Shown: positions 16,064 to 25,591 of the stretch, piece by piece | How positions within the stretch are numbered: position 1 is the first letter of the stretch | Layout: every line of letters starts with the position of its first letter | DNA from: Alphaproteobacteria bacterium | GTDB lineage: Bacteria > Pseudomonadota > Alphaproteobacteria > Reyranellales > Reyranellaceae | NCBI GenBank assembly: GCA_016869975.1 | Contig: VGCZ01000009.1 | Coordinates: 62,001 to 126,000 of the forward strand | Reading direction: 5' to 3' | DNA length: 64,000 nt | Program-made: the position numbers and the translations under genes | The notes under the pieces: model-generated | What the model saw: only the letters and a program-made list of their open reading frames with translations | What the model was told of the DNA's origin: nothing | Database searches by the model: none

Positions 16064-16321
16064 ATGGCGGAACAGAAGCAGGCGGCCGGCAAGGACATCG
16101 CGGCGCTGTCGTTCGAGGACGCGCTGCGTGAGCTGGAGGGCATCGTCCAGCAGCTCGAGCGCGGCCAGATCAAGCTCGACGAGGCGATCTCGGCCTATGA
16201 AAGGGGTGCGGCGCTGAAGAAGCACTGCGAGGCCAAGCTGGCCGAAGCCAAAGCCAAGGTCGATCGCATCGTTGTCGCCATCGACGGCACCGTCACGAGC
16301 GAGCCCTCCGGCATGAGCTGA
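16064..16321 (+). CDS. xseB: Exodeoxyribonuclease VII small subunit
   Basis: An 85-residue protein with the typical family core LSFEDALRELEGIVQQLERG followed by KLDEAISAYERGAALKKHCE and a C-terminal helix with LAEAKAKVDRIV. It binds XseA to form the single-strand-specific exonuclease VII used in mismatch repair and damage tolerance. Length and order (before ispA) are standard. It follows the deacetylase-like gene closely and is probably co-transcribed with it and with ispA and dxs. Confidence 0.94.
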   Translation: MAEQKQAAGKDIAALSFEDALRELEGIVQQLERGQIKLDEAISAYERGAALKKHCEAKLAEAKAKVDRIVVAIDGTVTSEPSGMS

Positions 16322-16402
16322 GCGGCGCGCTGCATGCTTTCGGCACAAGCCGGCCATCGCGCCGGCACGGCCGATCCTCAAGATCGTGCCCGGAGGACGA
16401 CC

Positions 16403-17353
16403 ATGTCGCGACCCGGGCAACACCATAGCAAATTCGGTTTCGACGCACCCATGCCCCTGTCCGACCACCGCGACTTTGCTGCCGCGCTGCCTTTCTCGTC
16501 CGAGGTGGTCGAGCGCGCCATGGATCGGCTGCTGCCCTCGGCCGACGACCCGGAGGGCAGGCTCTATGAGGCGATGCGCTACGCGGCGCTGGGCGGCGGC
16601 AAGCGGCTGCGCGCGTTCTTCGTGCTGGCCGGCGCGACGCTGTTCAGCGTGGGCTACGTCTCGGCGGCGCGCGTCGCGGCGGCGGTCGAGTTCGTGCACG
16701 CCTATTCACTGATCCACGACGATCTACCGGCGATGGACGACGACGATCTTCGGCGTGGCCAGCCGAGCTGCCACCGGAAGTTCGACGAAGCCACCGCGAT
16801 CCTCGCCGGCGATGCCCTGCAGGCGCTGGCCTTCGAGGTGCTGGCGCACCCCGATACGCACGGCGATCCGGCCGTGCGCGTCCAGCTGGTCGCCGCCCTG
16901 GCGCAGGCCATCGGGCCGCACGGCATGGTGGGTGGCCAGATGCTCGACATGATCGCCGAGGAGCGGTCCTTGAGTATCGATGAGATCACGCGGCTGCAGC
17001 GCCTTAAGACCGGCGCGCTGATCGCCTTCTCGTGCTCGGCCGGCGCGATCCTCGGCAAGGCCTCGGAGCCGGCGCGCGTGTCGTTGGCGGCCTACGCCCA
17101 GAATGTCGGGCTGGCGTTCCAGATCGCCGACGACTTGCTGGACGTCGAAAGCACGTCGGAGGCGCTCGGCAAGACGGCGGGCAAGGACGCGGCCCAGGGC
17201 AAGGCGACCTTCGTCTCGCTGCTCGGCCTGGAACGGGCGCGCGACCAGGCGTCGCGGTTGGCCGATCAAGCCGCATTACACCTTGATTCGTTTGGCCCGA
17301 GGGCGGACCTGTTAAAGCAGGCGGCGCGCTTCGTCGTCGACCGCCGCGCCTGA
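16403..17353 (+). CDS. ispA: Farnesyl/geranylgeranyl diphosphate synthase
   Basis: About 316 residues. The first aspartate-rich motif is in [20 protein letters not shown] and the second in [19 protein letters not shown] is the usual lysine/arginine diphosphate-binding segment. It condenses isopentenyl diphosphate with DMAPP and GPP. ATG 16403 follows CGGAGGACGACC and is preferred to an in-frame ATG at 16334. This start adds about 16 residues before MPLSDHRD, which is a second possible start. It lies in the xseB-ispA-dxs order and ends 8 bases before dxs. Confidence 0.93.
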   Translation: MSRPGQHHSKFGFDAPMPLSDHRDFAAALPFSSEVVERAMDRLLPSADDPEGRLYEAMRYAALGGGKRLRAFFVLAGATLFSVGYVSAARVAAAVEFVHAYSLIHDDLPAMDDDDLRRGQPSCHRKFDEATAILAGDALQALAFEVLAHPDTHGDPAVRVQLVAALAQAIGPHGMVGGQMLDMIAEERSLSIDEITRLQRLKTGALIAFSCSAGAILGKASEPARVSLAAYAQNVGLAFQIADDLLDVESTSEALGKTAGKDAAQGKATFVSLLGLERARDQASRLADQAALHLDSFGPRADLLKQAARFVVDRRA

Positions 17354-17361
17354 GAGTCTCC

Positions 17362-19287
17362 ATGTCCGATCCCCTCCGCCCCACCACGCCGCTGCTCGAC
17401 CAGATCGACACGCCGGCCGATCTGCGGCGTCTGCGCCCGGAGCAGCTGCGCCAGGTGGCCGATGAATTGCGCCAGGAGACGATCGCGGCGGTGTCGCTGA
17501 CCGGCGGCCATCTCGGCGCCGGGCTGGGCGTGGTCGAGCTGACCGTGGCGCTGCACTACGCCTTCGACACGCCGCGCGATCGCGTCCTCTGGGACGTCGG
17601 CCACCAGGCCTATCCGCACAAGATCCTCACCGGCCGGCGCAAGCGAATCCGCACCTTGCGTCAGGAAGGCGGGCTATCGGGGTTCACCCGGCGCAGCGAG
17701 AGCGAGTACGACCCGTTCGGCGCGGCGCATTCCTCGACCTCGATCTCGGCCGGGCTGGGCATGGCGGTGGCGCGCGACCTGTCGGGCGCGAAGAACCACG
17801 TCGTGGCGGTGATCGGCGATGGCGCCATGAGCGCCGGCATGGCCTACGAGGCGCTCAACAACGCTGGCGCGCTGCGCTCGCGGCTGATCGTCGTGCTCAA
17901 CGACAACGAGATGTCGATCGCCCCACCGGTCGGCGCGCTGTCGGCGCACCTGACGCGGCTGCTGACCTCGCGTCCGTTCCAGTCGCTGCGCGAGCTGGGC
18001 AAGAGCGTCGCTGAGCGTCTACCGCCGCCCTTCGCCGACGCCGCGCGCCGCGCCGAGGCCGTCGCGAAGGAATTCGTGCATGGTGCGACGATCTTCGACG
18101 CACTGGGCTTCCACTATGTCGGCCCGGTCGACGGCCACAACATGGATCATCTACTGCCGGTGCTGCGCAACGCGCGCGCGTCGACCTTCGACAAGCCGCT
18201 GCTGATCCATGTCGTGACGCGCAAAGGCAAGGGCTACGCGCCGGCCGAGGCGAGCGCCGACAAGTACCACGGCGTGGTGAAGTTCGACGTCGTCACTGGC
18301 AAGCAAGCCAAGGCGGTCAGCAACGCGCCGAGCTACACCTCGGTCTTCGCCAAGGCGTTGATCGCCGAGGCTGAAGCCGACCCCAAGATCGTGGCGATCA
18401 CCGCGGCGATGCCCAACGGCACGGGCCTCGACCAGTTCGAGAAACGCTTCCCCGAGCGCAGCTTCGATGTCGGCATCGCTGAGCAGCACGGCGTGACCTT
18501 CGCCGCCGGCCTCGCCACCGAGGGCTTCAAGCCCTTCGCGGCGATCTACTCGACCTTTCTGCAGCGCGCCTACGACCAGGTCGTGCACGACGTGGCGATC
18601 CAGAAACTGCCGGTGCGCTTCGCCATCGACCGCGCCGGTCTGGTCGGCGCCGACGGCGCCACGCATGCCGGCAGCTACGACGTGACCTATCTCGCCTGCT
18701 TGCCGGACTTCGTCGTCATGGCCGCGTCCGACGAGCTAGAGCTGATGCACATGGTGGCGACCGCCGCGGCGATCGACGACCGGCCTTCGGCCTTCCGCTA
18801 CCCCAGAGGCGAAGGCGTCGGCGTCGAGCTGCCGGCTAAGGGTACGCCGCTGGAGATCGGCAAGGGCCGCATCGTGCGCGAGGGTACGAAGATCGCGCTG
18901 CTGAGCTTCGGCACGCGTCTGCAGGAATGCCTAAAGGCGGCCGACGATCTCACCGCGCGCGGCCTGTCGACGACTGTCGCCGACGCGCGCTTCGCCAAGC
19001 CGCTCGACACCGACCTGGTGAAACGCCTGGCGCGCGAGCACGAGGTGCTGATCACTGTCGAGGAGGGCGCCATCGGCGGCTTCGCGGCGCAGGTGATGCA
19101 GTATCTCGCGATGGCGGGCGCGCTCGACCACGGCCTGAAGATCCGGCCCATGATCCTGCCCGACCGCTTCATCGACCACGCCGCGCCGGCCAAGCAATAC
19201 GAATGGTCCGGCCTCGACGCCAAGTCGATCGCCGCCACCGCGTTGGCCGCGTTGGGCATCGCCCGCGAGGAACGCGCGCGCGGCTAA
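17362..19287 (+). CDS. dxs: 1-deoxy-D-xylulose-5-phosphate synthase
   Basis: 641 residues, full length for the family. The thiamine-diphosphate motif [20 protein letters not shown] is present. [19 protein letters not shown] and the transketolase pyrimidine-binding segment [19 protein letters not shown] are intact. It makes DXP from pyruvate and glyceraldehyde-3-phosphate, the entry step of the MEP isoprenoid pathway and also of thiamine and pyridoxal synthesis. It follows ispA, so precursor and chain-elongation steps share one operon. It ends 1 base before the stop of the convergent DUF1223 gene, with no visible terminator. Confidence 0.97.
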   Translation: MSDPLRPTTPLLDQIDTPADLRRLRPEQLRQVADELRQETIAAVSLTGGHLGAGLGVVELTVALHYAFDTPRDRVLWDVGHQAYPHKILTGRRKRIRTLRQEGGLSGFTRRSESEYDPFGAAHSSTSISAGLGMAVARDLSGAKNHVVAVIGDGAMSAGMAYEALNNAGALRSRLIVVLNDNEMSIAPPVGALSAHLTRLLTSRPFQSLRELGKSVAERLPPPFADAARRAEAVAKEFVHGATIFDALGFHYVGPVDGHNMDHLLPVLRNARASTFDKPLLIHVVTRKGKGYAPAEASADKYHGVVKFDVVTGKQAKAVSNAPSYTSVFAKALIAEAEADPKIVAITAAMPNGTGLDQFEKRFPERSFDVGIAEQHGVTFAAGLATEGFKPFAAIYSTFLQRAYDQVVHDVAIQKLPVRFAIDRAGLVGADGATHAGSYDVTYLACLPDFVVMAASDELELMHMVATAAAIDDRPSAFRYPRGEGVGVELPAKGTPLEIGKGRIVREGTKIALLSFGTRLQECLKAADDLTARGLSTTVADARFAKPLDTDLVKRLAREHEVLITVEEGAIGGFAAQVMQYLAMAGALDHGLKIRPMILPDRFIDHAAPAKQYEWSGLDAKSIAATALAALGIAREERARG

Positions 19288-19288
19288 G

Positions 19289-20029
19289 TCAGTCGGCGGC
19301 GGCCGAATCCCAGCGTGCCGCGCCGACGATTGGCCCGAAATCGCGACGCTGCACGAGCACCGCGACCGAGCGCGCGGTCTGACCGACGGTCCACGACGCG
19401 GCCGCGCCATTCCACACCGCGAGCTTCTCGACCGAGCGCACGACGTGGCGATTGACCAGGGTCTCGCCACGATTCTCGCCATGCAGGACCTTGGTGGTGT
19501 GCGCGGCGTCGTAGGTCACCAGCCAGACGTCGAGCGCCGCGGGGGCGTCGCGCCAAGCCGGCAGGCTGATCACGAGACTCTTGTCCGCCGCGCTCTTCAC
19601 GACGGGCTGCACGACGAGCTTGCCACGCGCCGTGCCCTGGGCGAGCAGTCGGCTGACGCTGCCCGGGCTGTTGCCGGGGTCATGGACCACGCCGTTGACG
19701 ACCATCTCGGGCGTATAGACGTAGCTCTGTGCCAGCGCCCTGGCGTAGCCGTGCTGACGCGCCGTAGTGGCCTCGCCGGCGAACGGATCCTTCCAGCCGA
19801 GCCGGTCCCAGTAGTTGACGTGGAACGACAGAGCGATGACATCCGGCCGCTTCGCCAGCTCGCCCAGCAGCCGATCGGCCGGCGGGCAAGACGAGCAACC
19901 CTGCGAGGTGAAAAGCTCGACGACAAGCGGCGCGCGAACCGGATCGGCGGCCGAGCCAAGGCTGGCGCACGCGACCATGGCCGCGACGGCGATCGTGAGG
20001 CGTCTGGCGACGAGGAGCAACCGATCCAC
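19289..20029 (-). CDS. DUF1223 thioredoxin-like secreted protein
   Basis: 246 residues. A signal peptide (LTIAVAAMVACASLGSAADP) is followed by VVELFTSQGCSSCPPADRLL, a CxxC thioredoxin-like motif typical of DUF1223. Further conserved text is ALSFHVNYWDRLGWKDPF and YTPEMVVNG. It is predicted to be periplasmic and its function is unproven. It is inserted, in opposite orientation, between dxs and tlyA, which are adjacent in many alphaproteobacteria. Confidence 0.86.
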   Translation of the reverse strand: MDRLLLVARRLTIAVAAMVACASLGSAADPVRAPLVVELFTSQGCSSCPPADRLLGELAKRPDVIALSFHVNYWDRLGWKDPFAGEATTARQHGYARALAQSYVYTPEMVVNGVVHDPGNSPGSVSRLLAQGTARGKLVVQPVVKSAADKSLVISLPAWRDAPAALDVWLVTYDAAHTTKVLHGENRGETLVNRHVVRSVEKLAVWNGAAASWTVGQTARSVAVLVQRRDFGPIVGAARWDSAAAD

Positions 20030-20097
20030 GACGCGATTTTCCGCCAGCGCGACGACGCGGCCAAATCACATCGCGATCAATCCGGCGTCATCGCGCG

Positions 20098-20187
20098 TCA
20101 CGCCGGCGGTACCCAGCTGATCAGGCCGATGCCGCCGGCGGCGCCGGTGACCAGCGCCGTCTCGCCGGCCAGCAGATTGGTCGACAT
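20098..20187 (-). pseudogene. Remnant of a short-chain dehydrogenase (N-terminal 29 residues)
   Basis: ATG at 20187, preceded by GTGGGAGAAG, encodes MSTNLLAGETALVTGAAGGI followed by GLISWVPPA and a stop. The TGAAGGIG sequence is the glycine-rich NAD(P)-binding motif at the N-terminus of short-chain dehydrogenases/reductases. The rest of an SDR (YxxxK and beyond) is missing; the DUF1223 gene begins soon after. This is most simply the 5' stub left by a deletion or rearrangement between dxs and tlyA. Confidence 0.6.
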
Positions 20188-20231
20188 CGTCTTCTCCCAC
20201 TTGATCTCGGTGTCGATGCTAGCATGGCTGC

Positions 20232-20975
20232 ATGGTAGGAACGCGCCGCCGACTCGACATCGCGCTCGCCGCGCGCGGCCTGGTGCGCTCGCGGGCGGAG
20301 GCGCGCCGCGCGATCGAGGCCGGGCTGGTCACCGTCGGCGACCGGGCCGCCGCCAAGGCGAGCGAGATGGTCGGCGACGACGAGGCGATCACGCTGGCTG
20401 GCCCGGTCCATCCCTACGTCTCGCGCGGTGGGCTGAAGCTGAGCCATGCGCTCGACCACTTCGCGATCCCGGTCGAGGAGCGACTCGCGCTCGACGTCGG
20501 CGCTTCGACCGGCGGCTTCACCGACGTGCTGCTGCGTCGAGGCGCGCGCAAGGTCTACGCCGTCGATGTCGGCCATGGTCAACTCGATGCGAGCCTGCGC
20601 GATGATCCACGCGTGGTGTCGCTGGAACGACTCAATGTGCGAGCGATCGACCAGGCGCATGTGCCGGAGCCGGTCGATCTGATCGTCTGCGACGTCAGCT
20701 TCATCGGCCTGCGTGTGGCGCTGCCGGCGGCGCTCTCGCTCGCGGCGCCCGGCGCGGATCTCGTGGCGCTGATCAAGCCGCAATTCGAGGTCGGCCCGTC
20801 ACGAGTCGGCAAAGGCGGCATCGTGCGCGATGCGGCGTTGCATCGGCAGGCCTGCGCGACGATCAGTGACTGGCTCGACGCTCAACCCGGGTGGAGCGTG
20901 CGCGGGATCATCGACAGTCCGATCAAGGGTGGCGACGGCAATCTCGAGTTCCTGATCGCGGCGCACCGGGCTTGA
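20232..20975 (+). CDS. tlyA: TlyA-family rRNA methyltransferase / hemolysin A-like
   Basis: About 247 residues. An N-terminal S4 RNA-binding domain (RRLDIALAARGLVRSRAEAR) precedes an FtsJ-like methyltransferase domain with LALDVGASTGGFTDVLLRRG (SAM site), VYAVDVGHGQLDASL and ICDVSFIGLR. Mycobacterial TlyA 2'-O-methylates rRNA cytidines; others in the family were first named for haemolytic effects. The C-terminus SPIKGGDGNLEFLI is family-typical. It normally follows dxs; here the DUF1223 gene and SDR remnant intervene. Confidence 0.9.
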   Translation: MVGTRRRLDIALAARGLVRSRAEARRAIEAGLVTVGDRAAAKASEMVGDDEAITLAGPVHPYVSRGGLKLSHALDHFAIPVEERLALDVGASTGGFTDVLLRRGARKVYAVDVGHGQLDASLRDDPRVVSLERLNVRAIDQAHVPEPVDLIVCDVSFIGLRVALPAALSLAAPGADLVALIKPQFEVGPSRVGKGGIVRDAALHRQACATISDWLDAQPGWSVRGIIDSPIKGGDGNLEFLIAAHRA

Positions 20976-21067
20976 TTGCAAGGAGACAAGTTCCCGCTGA
21001 TCAGGCGCGGTCCGCGGTGATAGGGCACTGGAAGGCTGACTCGCTGAACTCTCGAGGGGTGCCTGCC

Positions 21068-21715
21068 ATGGCCGAGACTCTGACCATCTGGACGCTTGAT
21101 TGGGTGCCTCCAGGTCCGCGCGGCTTCGTGCGCGACCTGCGCCTGCGGTGGGCGGCGGAGGAAGCGGGCCTCGCCTATGTCGTGCGCACCATCGCGTTCG
21201 AGGATCGCGAGACCAATCATCTCGACCGCCAGCCCTTCGGGCAGGTTCCGTTCCTGACGGACGGTGACGTGGCGCTCTTTGAGAGCGGAGCGGGTCTGCT
21301 GCACCTGGCGGGAAAGAGTGAAACGCTGATGCCGCGCGATACGGCCGGTGGGGCGGAAACGCTTCAGTGGACCATCGCCGCCCTCAACTCGATCGAAATG
21401 GTGTCCGTCCCCTGGTGGTTCTTGAAGGTGACCGGCCAGGCGGAGAATGGGCTGGCCAGCTGGATGGACAAGCGGCTCGCCCAGCTCGAGGTGGTGCTGA
21501 GCAAACGTGACTGGCTTGCCGCTGGCCGCTTCACCGTGGCCGACCTGATCATGGCCGATGTCCTGCGGGTCTCCGACGTCCGCGCGCGCGGCGAGCGCCC
21601 CGCGACCGAGGCCTATGTCGCGCGCGTCACCGCCCGTCCCGCGTTCCGAAAAGCGCACGCCGACCAGATCGCGCATTTCGCGGCGGCGGACAGCGAGCGG
21701 TCGAAACGCGGATAA
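21068..21715 (+). CDS. Glutathione S-transferase family protein
   Basis: About 215 residues starting MAETLTIWTLDW. The thioredoxin-like N-terminal half ends in the cis-Pro/Glu-Ser motif GQVPFLTDGDVALFESGAGL. The all-helical C-terminal half contains LAAGRFTVADLIMADVLR, the GST capping motif with a conserved Asp. It lacks the DSxGI catalytic serine pattern at the start, so the catalytic residue is unclear. It stands alone after tlyA and converges on sppA with 7 bases between stops. Confidence 0.85.
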   Translation: MAETLTIWTLDWVPPGPRGFVRDLRLRWAAEEAGLAYVVRTIAFEDRETNHLDRQPFGQVPFLTDGDVALFESGAGLLHLAGKSETLMPRDTAGGAETLQWTIAALNSIEMVSVPWWFLKVTGQAENGLASWMDKRLAQLEVVLSKRDWLAAGRFTVADLIMADVLRVSDVRARGERPATEAYVARVTARPAFRKAHADQIAHFAAADSERSKRG

Positions 21716-21722
21716 TCGATGA

Positions 21723-23483
21723 TCAATCCCACAGCGGCGGCAGCGGCGGCAGGCGCATGGCTTCGGCCTGCCAGGCGAGCGGCAGGTCGCCGAGGCGGCG
21801 GCTGATCTCCGTCGTCACGCGCCGCAACTCGGCGCGGGCGGCGAGCTCGGCACGCTGGCCGCTGACCAGCTCCATCAGCTGCTCGATGCGGCCCTTGGGC
21901 GCGGGAAACCGCCGCACATGGACGTCGCGGGCGGCGTCGATGCCGGCCTTGGCCTTGGCGAAAGCGATGGCGAGCGTCAGCCCGCCCAACTCGTCGACCA
22001 GGCCGGCGGCCTTGGCGTCGACGCCGGTGAAGACGCGGCCGCGCGCGGCGGCATCCAGTCGCGTGCCGTCGAGACGACGCGCATCGCTGACCTTACGCGT
22101 GAAGTCGGCGTAGATACGATCGAGCTGGCGATCGACGGCGGCCTGCTGCTGCGGCGTGTAGCCGAGCGTTGGCGTATTCATCGCGGCGTTGGCGCCGGCG
22201 TTGAGCGTCTCGACCTTAACGCCCAGCGAGTCGAGCAGGTCGCCGATCACCGGCTTCAGCCCGAACACGCCGATCGAGCCCGTGATCGTGCCGCGCTGGG
22301 CGACGATCACGTCGGCGGGCAGGGCAGCGAAATAACCGCCCGAGGCCGCGACGTCGCCGAAGGAGACGACGACCGGCTTGCCCTTCTGCTTGGCGCGCTC
22401 GATGGCGCGGCGCAGCGTGTCAGATGCCGGGTAGGAACCACCCGGCGAATCGATGCGCACGACGATGGCCTTGATCGAGGCTTCGCTGGCGGCCTCGTCG
22501 ATGGCGCGCGCCAGCTTGTCGGCGACGGCCAGCCGGCCGCCGGTCAGCGGCGAGCCGCCTTCGTCGCTCGACACAATGGCGCCGTCGATCGTCACGACGG
22601 CGATCGCCTCGCCGCGGCGCGCCCGCACGCCGGAATCCTCGAGATAGTCCCTGAACTCGTAGAGCGAGTCCTTGCGGCCGGCGCGGCGGTCGATTTCGGC
22701 CATCACCTCGTCGCGATAGCCGAGCTTGTCGACCAACTTCGCCGACAGCGCCTCGGGCGGTGCCAAGGGCGCGCTGTCGATCAGCCGGCGCAGCTCGGCC
22801 GACTGCAAGTTGCGGTCGCGCGCGACGTCCTCGATCATCTGGCCGAACAGGCCGTCGACCAAGGTCTGGAGATTCTCGCGATGCGCCGTGGTGAAGCCCG
22901 GTTCGAGGAAGGTGTTGGGCGCCGACTTGAACTCCAGGCGACGACCGCCTTCGAAGCGCACGCCGAGCTTGTCGAGGCCGCCCTTGAAGAAGGGAACCTG
23001 GGTGGCGATGCCGACGACGCCGAAATCGCCGGAGGGCTGCAGCCAGATCTGCTCGAAGGCGGTGGCGAGGTACCAGTTGCGCAGGCCCCCGGCGCCGGTG
23101 TCGAAGCTCTCGCTGAAGATGATCGCGAACTTGCCGGCGGCGCGAAAGAAGGCGATGGCCTCGCGCAGCTCCTGCACCGAGGCGAAGCCCGGCCCGCCGC
23201 CGCTCACGGTAGCGACCAGGCCGATGACGCGCTTGTCGGCGGCGGCGCGGCGCAGCGCGTCGACCGTCTCGGCCAGGCTGGCGCCGCGCGGGCCGAAAAA
23301 CGCGGTCCCGCCACCGCCACCGTCCTCGCCCGGGAGCTGGCGCCAGTCGAGCTTCAGCACCGTGCGATCGCTCGGCGCCGGGCGCGAGCCGCCCATGACG
23401 CTGCCCAGCAGCAAGACGCCGCCGATACCGAGGATGGTGATGAAGCCGATGGTGGCCAGCAGGCCGACGATGAATCGTCGCAT
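21723..23483 (-). CDS. sppA: Signal peptide peptidase SppA, 67K type
   Basis: 586 residues. One N-terminal transmembrane segment (FIVGLLATIGFITILGIGGV) anchors it. The two tandem ClpP-like domains of the long SppA type are present. The general-base Lys is in LEFKSAPNTF of the first domain and the nucleophile Ser in GDVAASGGYFAALPAD of the second, an arrangement like E. coli SppA. RIDSPGGSYPASDTLRRAIE is the strand before the active site. It degrades leftover signal peptides in the inner membrane. It is the last gene of a minus-strand run after two ABC permeases, but a palindromic repeat separates them. Confidence 0.93.
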   Translation of the reverse strand: MRRFIVGLLATIGFITILGIGGVLLLGSVMGGSRPAPSDRTVLKLDWRQLPGEDGGGGGTAFFGPRGASLAETVDALRRAAADKRVIGLVATVSGGGPGFASVQELREAIAFFRAAGKFAIIFSESFDTGAGGLRNWYLATAFEQIWLQPSGDFGVVGIATQVPFFKGGLDKLGVRFEGGRRLEFKSAPNTFLEPGFTTAHRENLQTLVDGLFGQMIEDVARDRNLQSAELRRLIDSAPLAPPEALSAKLVDKLGYRDEVMAEIDRRAGRKDSLYEFRDYLEDSGVRARRGEAIAVVTIDGAIVSSDEGGSPLTGGRLAVADKLARAIDEAASEASIKAIVVRIDSPGGSYPASDTLRRAIERAKQKGKPVVVSFGDVAASGGYFAALPADVIVAQRGTITGSIGVFGLKPVIGDLLDSLGVKVETLNAGANAAMNTPTLGYTPQQQAAVDRQLDRIYADFTRKVSDARRLDGTRLDAAARGRVFTGVDAKAAGLVDELGGLTLAIAFAKAKAGIDAARDVHVRRFPAPKGRIEQLMELVSGQRAELAARAELRRVTTEISRRLGDLPLAWQAEAMRLPPLPPLWD

Positions 23484-23520
23484 GGATGTCGTCCTGATCG
23501 GGAGCGAGAATTCCCTGTTC

Positions 23521-23589
23521 CTGTCATCCCGGGCGCAGCGAGGGACCTTTCAGTGGCATCAAGATCCCTCGCTGCGCCCGGGATGACAG
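23521..23589. repeat. Palindromic intergenic repeat, GCGCAGCGAGGGA family
   Basis: CTGTCATCCCGGGCGCAGCG and its inverted partner CGCTGCGCCCGGGATGACAG have near-perfect arms of about 25 bases around a spacer of about 20 bases. It sits between a permease gene and sppA and may act as a bidirectional structure at transcript ends. Confidence 0.82.
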
Positions 23590-23602
23590 CGTTGACGTTG
23601 CT

Positions 23603-24520
23603 CTACCGCCGCTCGGCGCGCGGGTCGAGGGCATCTTGCAGGGCGTCGCCCAGGAAGTTGAAGGCGATCACCGTCAGGAAGATCGCCAGGCCGGGCCAGA
23701 CCGCCAGCAGCGGGGCCGTCCAGACCAGCTCCTGGGCGCCGGTCAGCATGTTGCCCCAGCTGGCGTGCGGCGGCTGGATGCCCAGGCCGAGGAAGCTCAG
23801 CACCGACTCCATCAGCACGATGCCGCCGATCGACAAGGTGGTGGCGACGATCAGCGAGGCCGCCGTGTTGGGCAGGATATGGCGGAACATCTGCCGCGTC
23901 GGCGAGGCGCCCAGCGCGCGCGCCGCGCGCACGAAATCGCGCGCCTTCAAGGACAGCGTCTCCGCCCGCACCAGCCGCGCCACGCCGGTCCAGCCGGTGA
24001 GCGCGACGATGACGACGATGCGGTAGAGCGACATCATCTCGGACTGGGCGGTATCGGCCGGGATGCCGAGCTTGCGCACGTCGATCGCCGCCAGCACGAT
24101 CAGCAGCGGCAGCAGGGGCAGGGCGATCACCATGTCGGTGACGCGCATGATGGCTGCGTCGAGCCGGCCGCCGACATAGCCGGAGACTACGCCGATCACG
24201 GCGCCGATCGCCGCCGAGAGGATCGCCGCCACCAGCGCCACCAGCATCGACACCCGGCCGCCTTCGAGCAGGCGCTGCAGCACGTCGCGGCCCAGATCGT
24301 CGGTGCCCAGCCAGTAGCGCGCGCTGGGCGGCTCGAGGCGGGCCAGCAGGTCGGCGTTGGTCGAGTCTATGCCGCGCCACTGGGCGAGCAGCGGCGCCAG
24401 CAACGACGCCACGAATATCAGCGACAGCAGGACCAGCGAGGCGACGCCCATGCGGTGCCGCAGGAAACGTCGCCAGGCGCGGCGTGTGGGCGAGCCGGCC
24501 CTCATCGGGCGCAATCGCAT
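23603..24520 (-). CDS. ABC transporter permease, OppC/DppC type
   Basis: About 305 residues with an N-terminal basic stretch and segment MGVASLVLLSLIFVASLLAP. GTDDLGRDVLQRLLEGGRVS is the periplasmic motif of DppC/OppC permeases. VRAARALGASPTRQMFRHIL is the EAA loop that contacts the ATPase, and GLGIQPPHASWGNMLTGAQ is family-typical. It forms the inner-membrane channel with the DppB-like gene upstream. No ATPase gene is in this cluster. Confidence 0.93.
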   Translation of the reverse strand: MRLRPMRAGSPTRRAWRRFLRHRMGVASLVLLSLIFVASLLAPLLAQWRGIDSTNADLLARLEPPSARYWLGTDDLGRDVLQRLLEGGRVSMLVALVAAILSAAIGAVIGVVSGYVGGRLDAAIMRVTDMVIALPLLPLLIVLAAIDVRKLGIPADTAQSEMMSLYRIVVIVALTGWTGVARLVRAETLSLKARDFVRAARALGASPTRQMFRHILPNTAASLIVATTLSIGGIVLMESVLSFLGLGIQPPHASWGNMLTGAQELVWTAPLLAVWPGLAIFLTVIAFNFLGDALQDALDPRAERR

Positions 24521-24532
24521 CGGGCGTTCCCT

Positions 24533-24560
24533 CCTTCTCCCCGCCTTCGCGGGGAGAAGG
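24533..24560. repeat. Short hairpin repeat, CCTTCTCCCCGC type
   Basis: CCTTCTCCCCGC and GCGGGGAGAAGG are perfect 12-base arms around CTTC, lying between the two ABC permease genes. Confidence 0.75.
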
Positions 24561-24584
24561 AAGACCCTGCGGAGCCGCGGCCGC

Positions 24585-25535
24585 TCACTGGGCCTCGCGC
24601 AGGCGCACGCGCGGATCGAGCGCGGCGTAGCCGAGATCGGCGAGGAAATTGCCCATCAGGGTGGCGAAGGTCGCCAGCATCAGGCCGATCAGCGCCAGGT
24701 TGAAGTCGTTGCCGAGGATGGCGTCGTAGATCGTCTTGCCCATGCCGGGTCGCGCGAACATGGTCTCGGTGATCACCGCGCCCGAGAACAGCGCGCCGAA
24801 CGACAGCGCCAGCACCGTCAGCACCGGCGCCATGGCGTTGCGCAGCACGTGGCGCCACATCACCTGGCCCTCGCTCAGCCCCTTGGCGCGCGCGGTGCGC
24901 ACGTGGTCGGCGCGCAGCGCGTCGATGGCAGCGGCGCGCACGAAGCGGATGTGGTGGCCCAGCTGCGACAGGCTCAGCACGAGCACCGGCATCACCAGAT
25001 GGCGCGCCTGCTGCCAGGCGCCCTCGCCGACGCCGCCCGCCGGCAGCCAGCCGAGCACCACGGCAAACAGCGTGATCAGCAGCAACGCCAGCCAGAAGCT
25101 GGGCAGCGAGACGCCGGCGAAACACAGCAGGTTGACGACATAGTCGATCCAACCCTGGGCGCGGCGCGCCACCCACAGCCCGGCGGGAATCGCGATCGCC
25201 GCCGAGATCGCCAGTGCCAGGCCCATCAGCATCAACGTGTCGACGAGACGCGGCGCCAGCACCGCCAGCACCGGCTGGGTGAACAGCCGCGAATAGCCGA
25301 GACGGCCCGACAGCGCCTCGCCGAGCCAGCTCAGGTAGCGCGACCAGATCGGCTGATCGAGGCCGTAGAGCGCGCGCAGCCGCGCGGCGTCGGCCGGCAT
25401 CATGTCGGGATCGCCCTGGATCATCAGGTCGATCGGATCGCCCGGCATCAGCCCGATCAATCCGAAGACGATCGCGCTCATCGCGAGCAATACCAGGAGC
25501 GTCTGGAGGAGCCTGCCGAGCAGGTAACGGGTCAT
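24585..25535 (-). CDS. ABC transporter permease, OppB/DppB type
   Basis: 316 residues starting MTRYLLGRLLQTLLVLLAMS, the typical DppB N-terminus, with GLIGLMPGDPIDLMIQGDP. VRTARAKGLSEGQVMWRHVL is the EAA loop and ITETMFARPGMGKTIYDAIL is a conserved C-terminal motif. It pairs with the OppC/DppC-type permease downstream to carry peptides, nickel chelates or similar oligomeric ligands. The binding protein is encoded upstream, with the acetyltransferase gene in between. Confidence 0.93.
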   Translation of the reverse strand: MTRYLLGRLLQTLLVLLAMSAIVFGLIGLMPGDPIDLMIQGDPDMMPADAARLRALYGLDQPIWSRYLSWLGEALSGRLGYSRLFTQPVLAVLAPRLVDTLMLMGLALAISAAIAIPAGLWVARRAQGWIDYVVNLLCFAGVSLPSFWLALLLITLFAVVLGWLPAGGVGEGAWQQARHLVMPVLVLSLSQLGHHIRFVRAAAIDALRADHVRTARAKGLSEGQVMWRHVLRNAMAPVLTVLALSFGALFSGAVITETMFARPGMGKTIYDAILGNDFNLALIGLMLATFATLMGNFLADLGYAALDPRVRLREAQ

Positions 25536-25551
25536 GCGCAGAGCATACCGA

Positions 25552-25586
25552 CTTCCTTTCGCCCCGCGAAGGCGGGGAGAAGGAAG
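25552..25586. repeat. Hairpin repeat, CTTCTCCCCGC type
   Basis: Arms CTTCC...GCCCCGC and GCGGGG...GGAAG surround GAAG; it lies between the permease gene and the acetyltransferase gene. Confidence 0.7.
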
Positions 25587-25591
25587 ACGGG

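Noticed and set aside
21918-24026. A 702-codon frame antisense to sppA and a permease gene
   Set aside because: High-GC antisense shadow: composition is His/Asp/Arg/Ala-rich with no domain features, while the opposite strand encodes clear SppA and DppC proteins.
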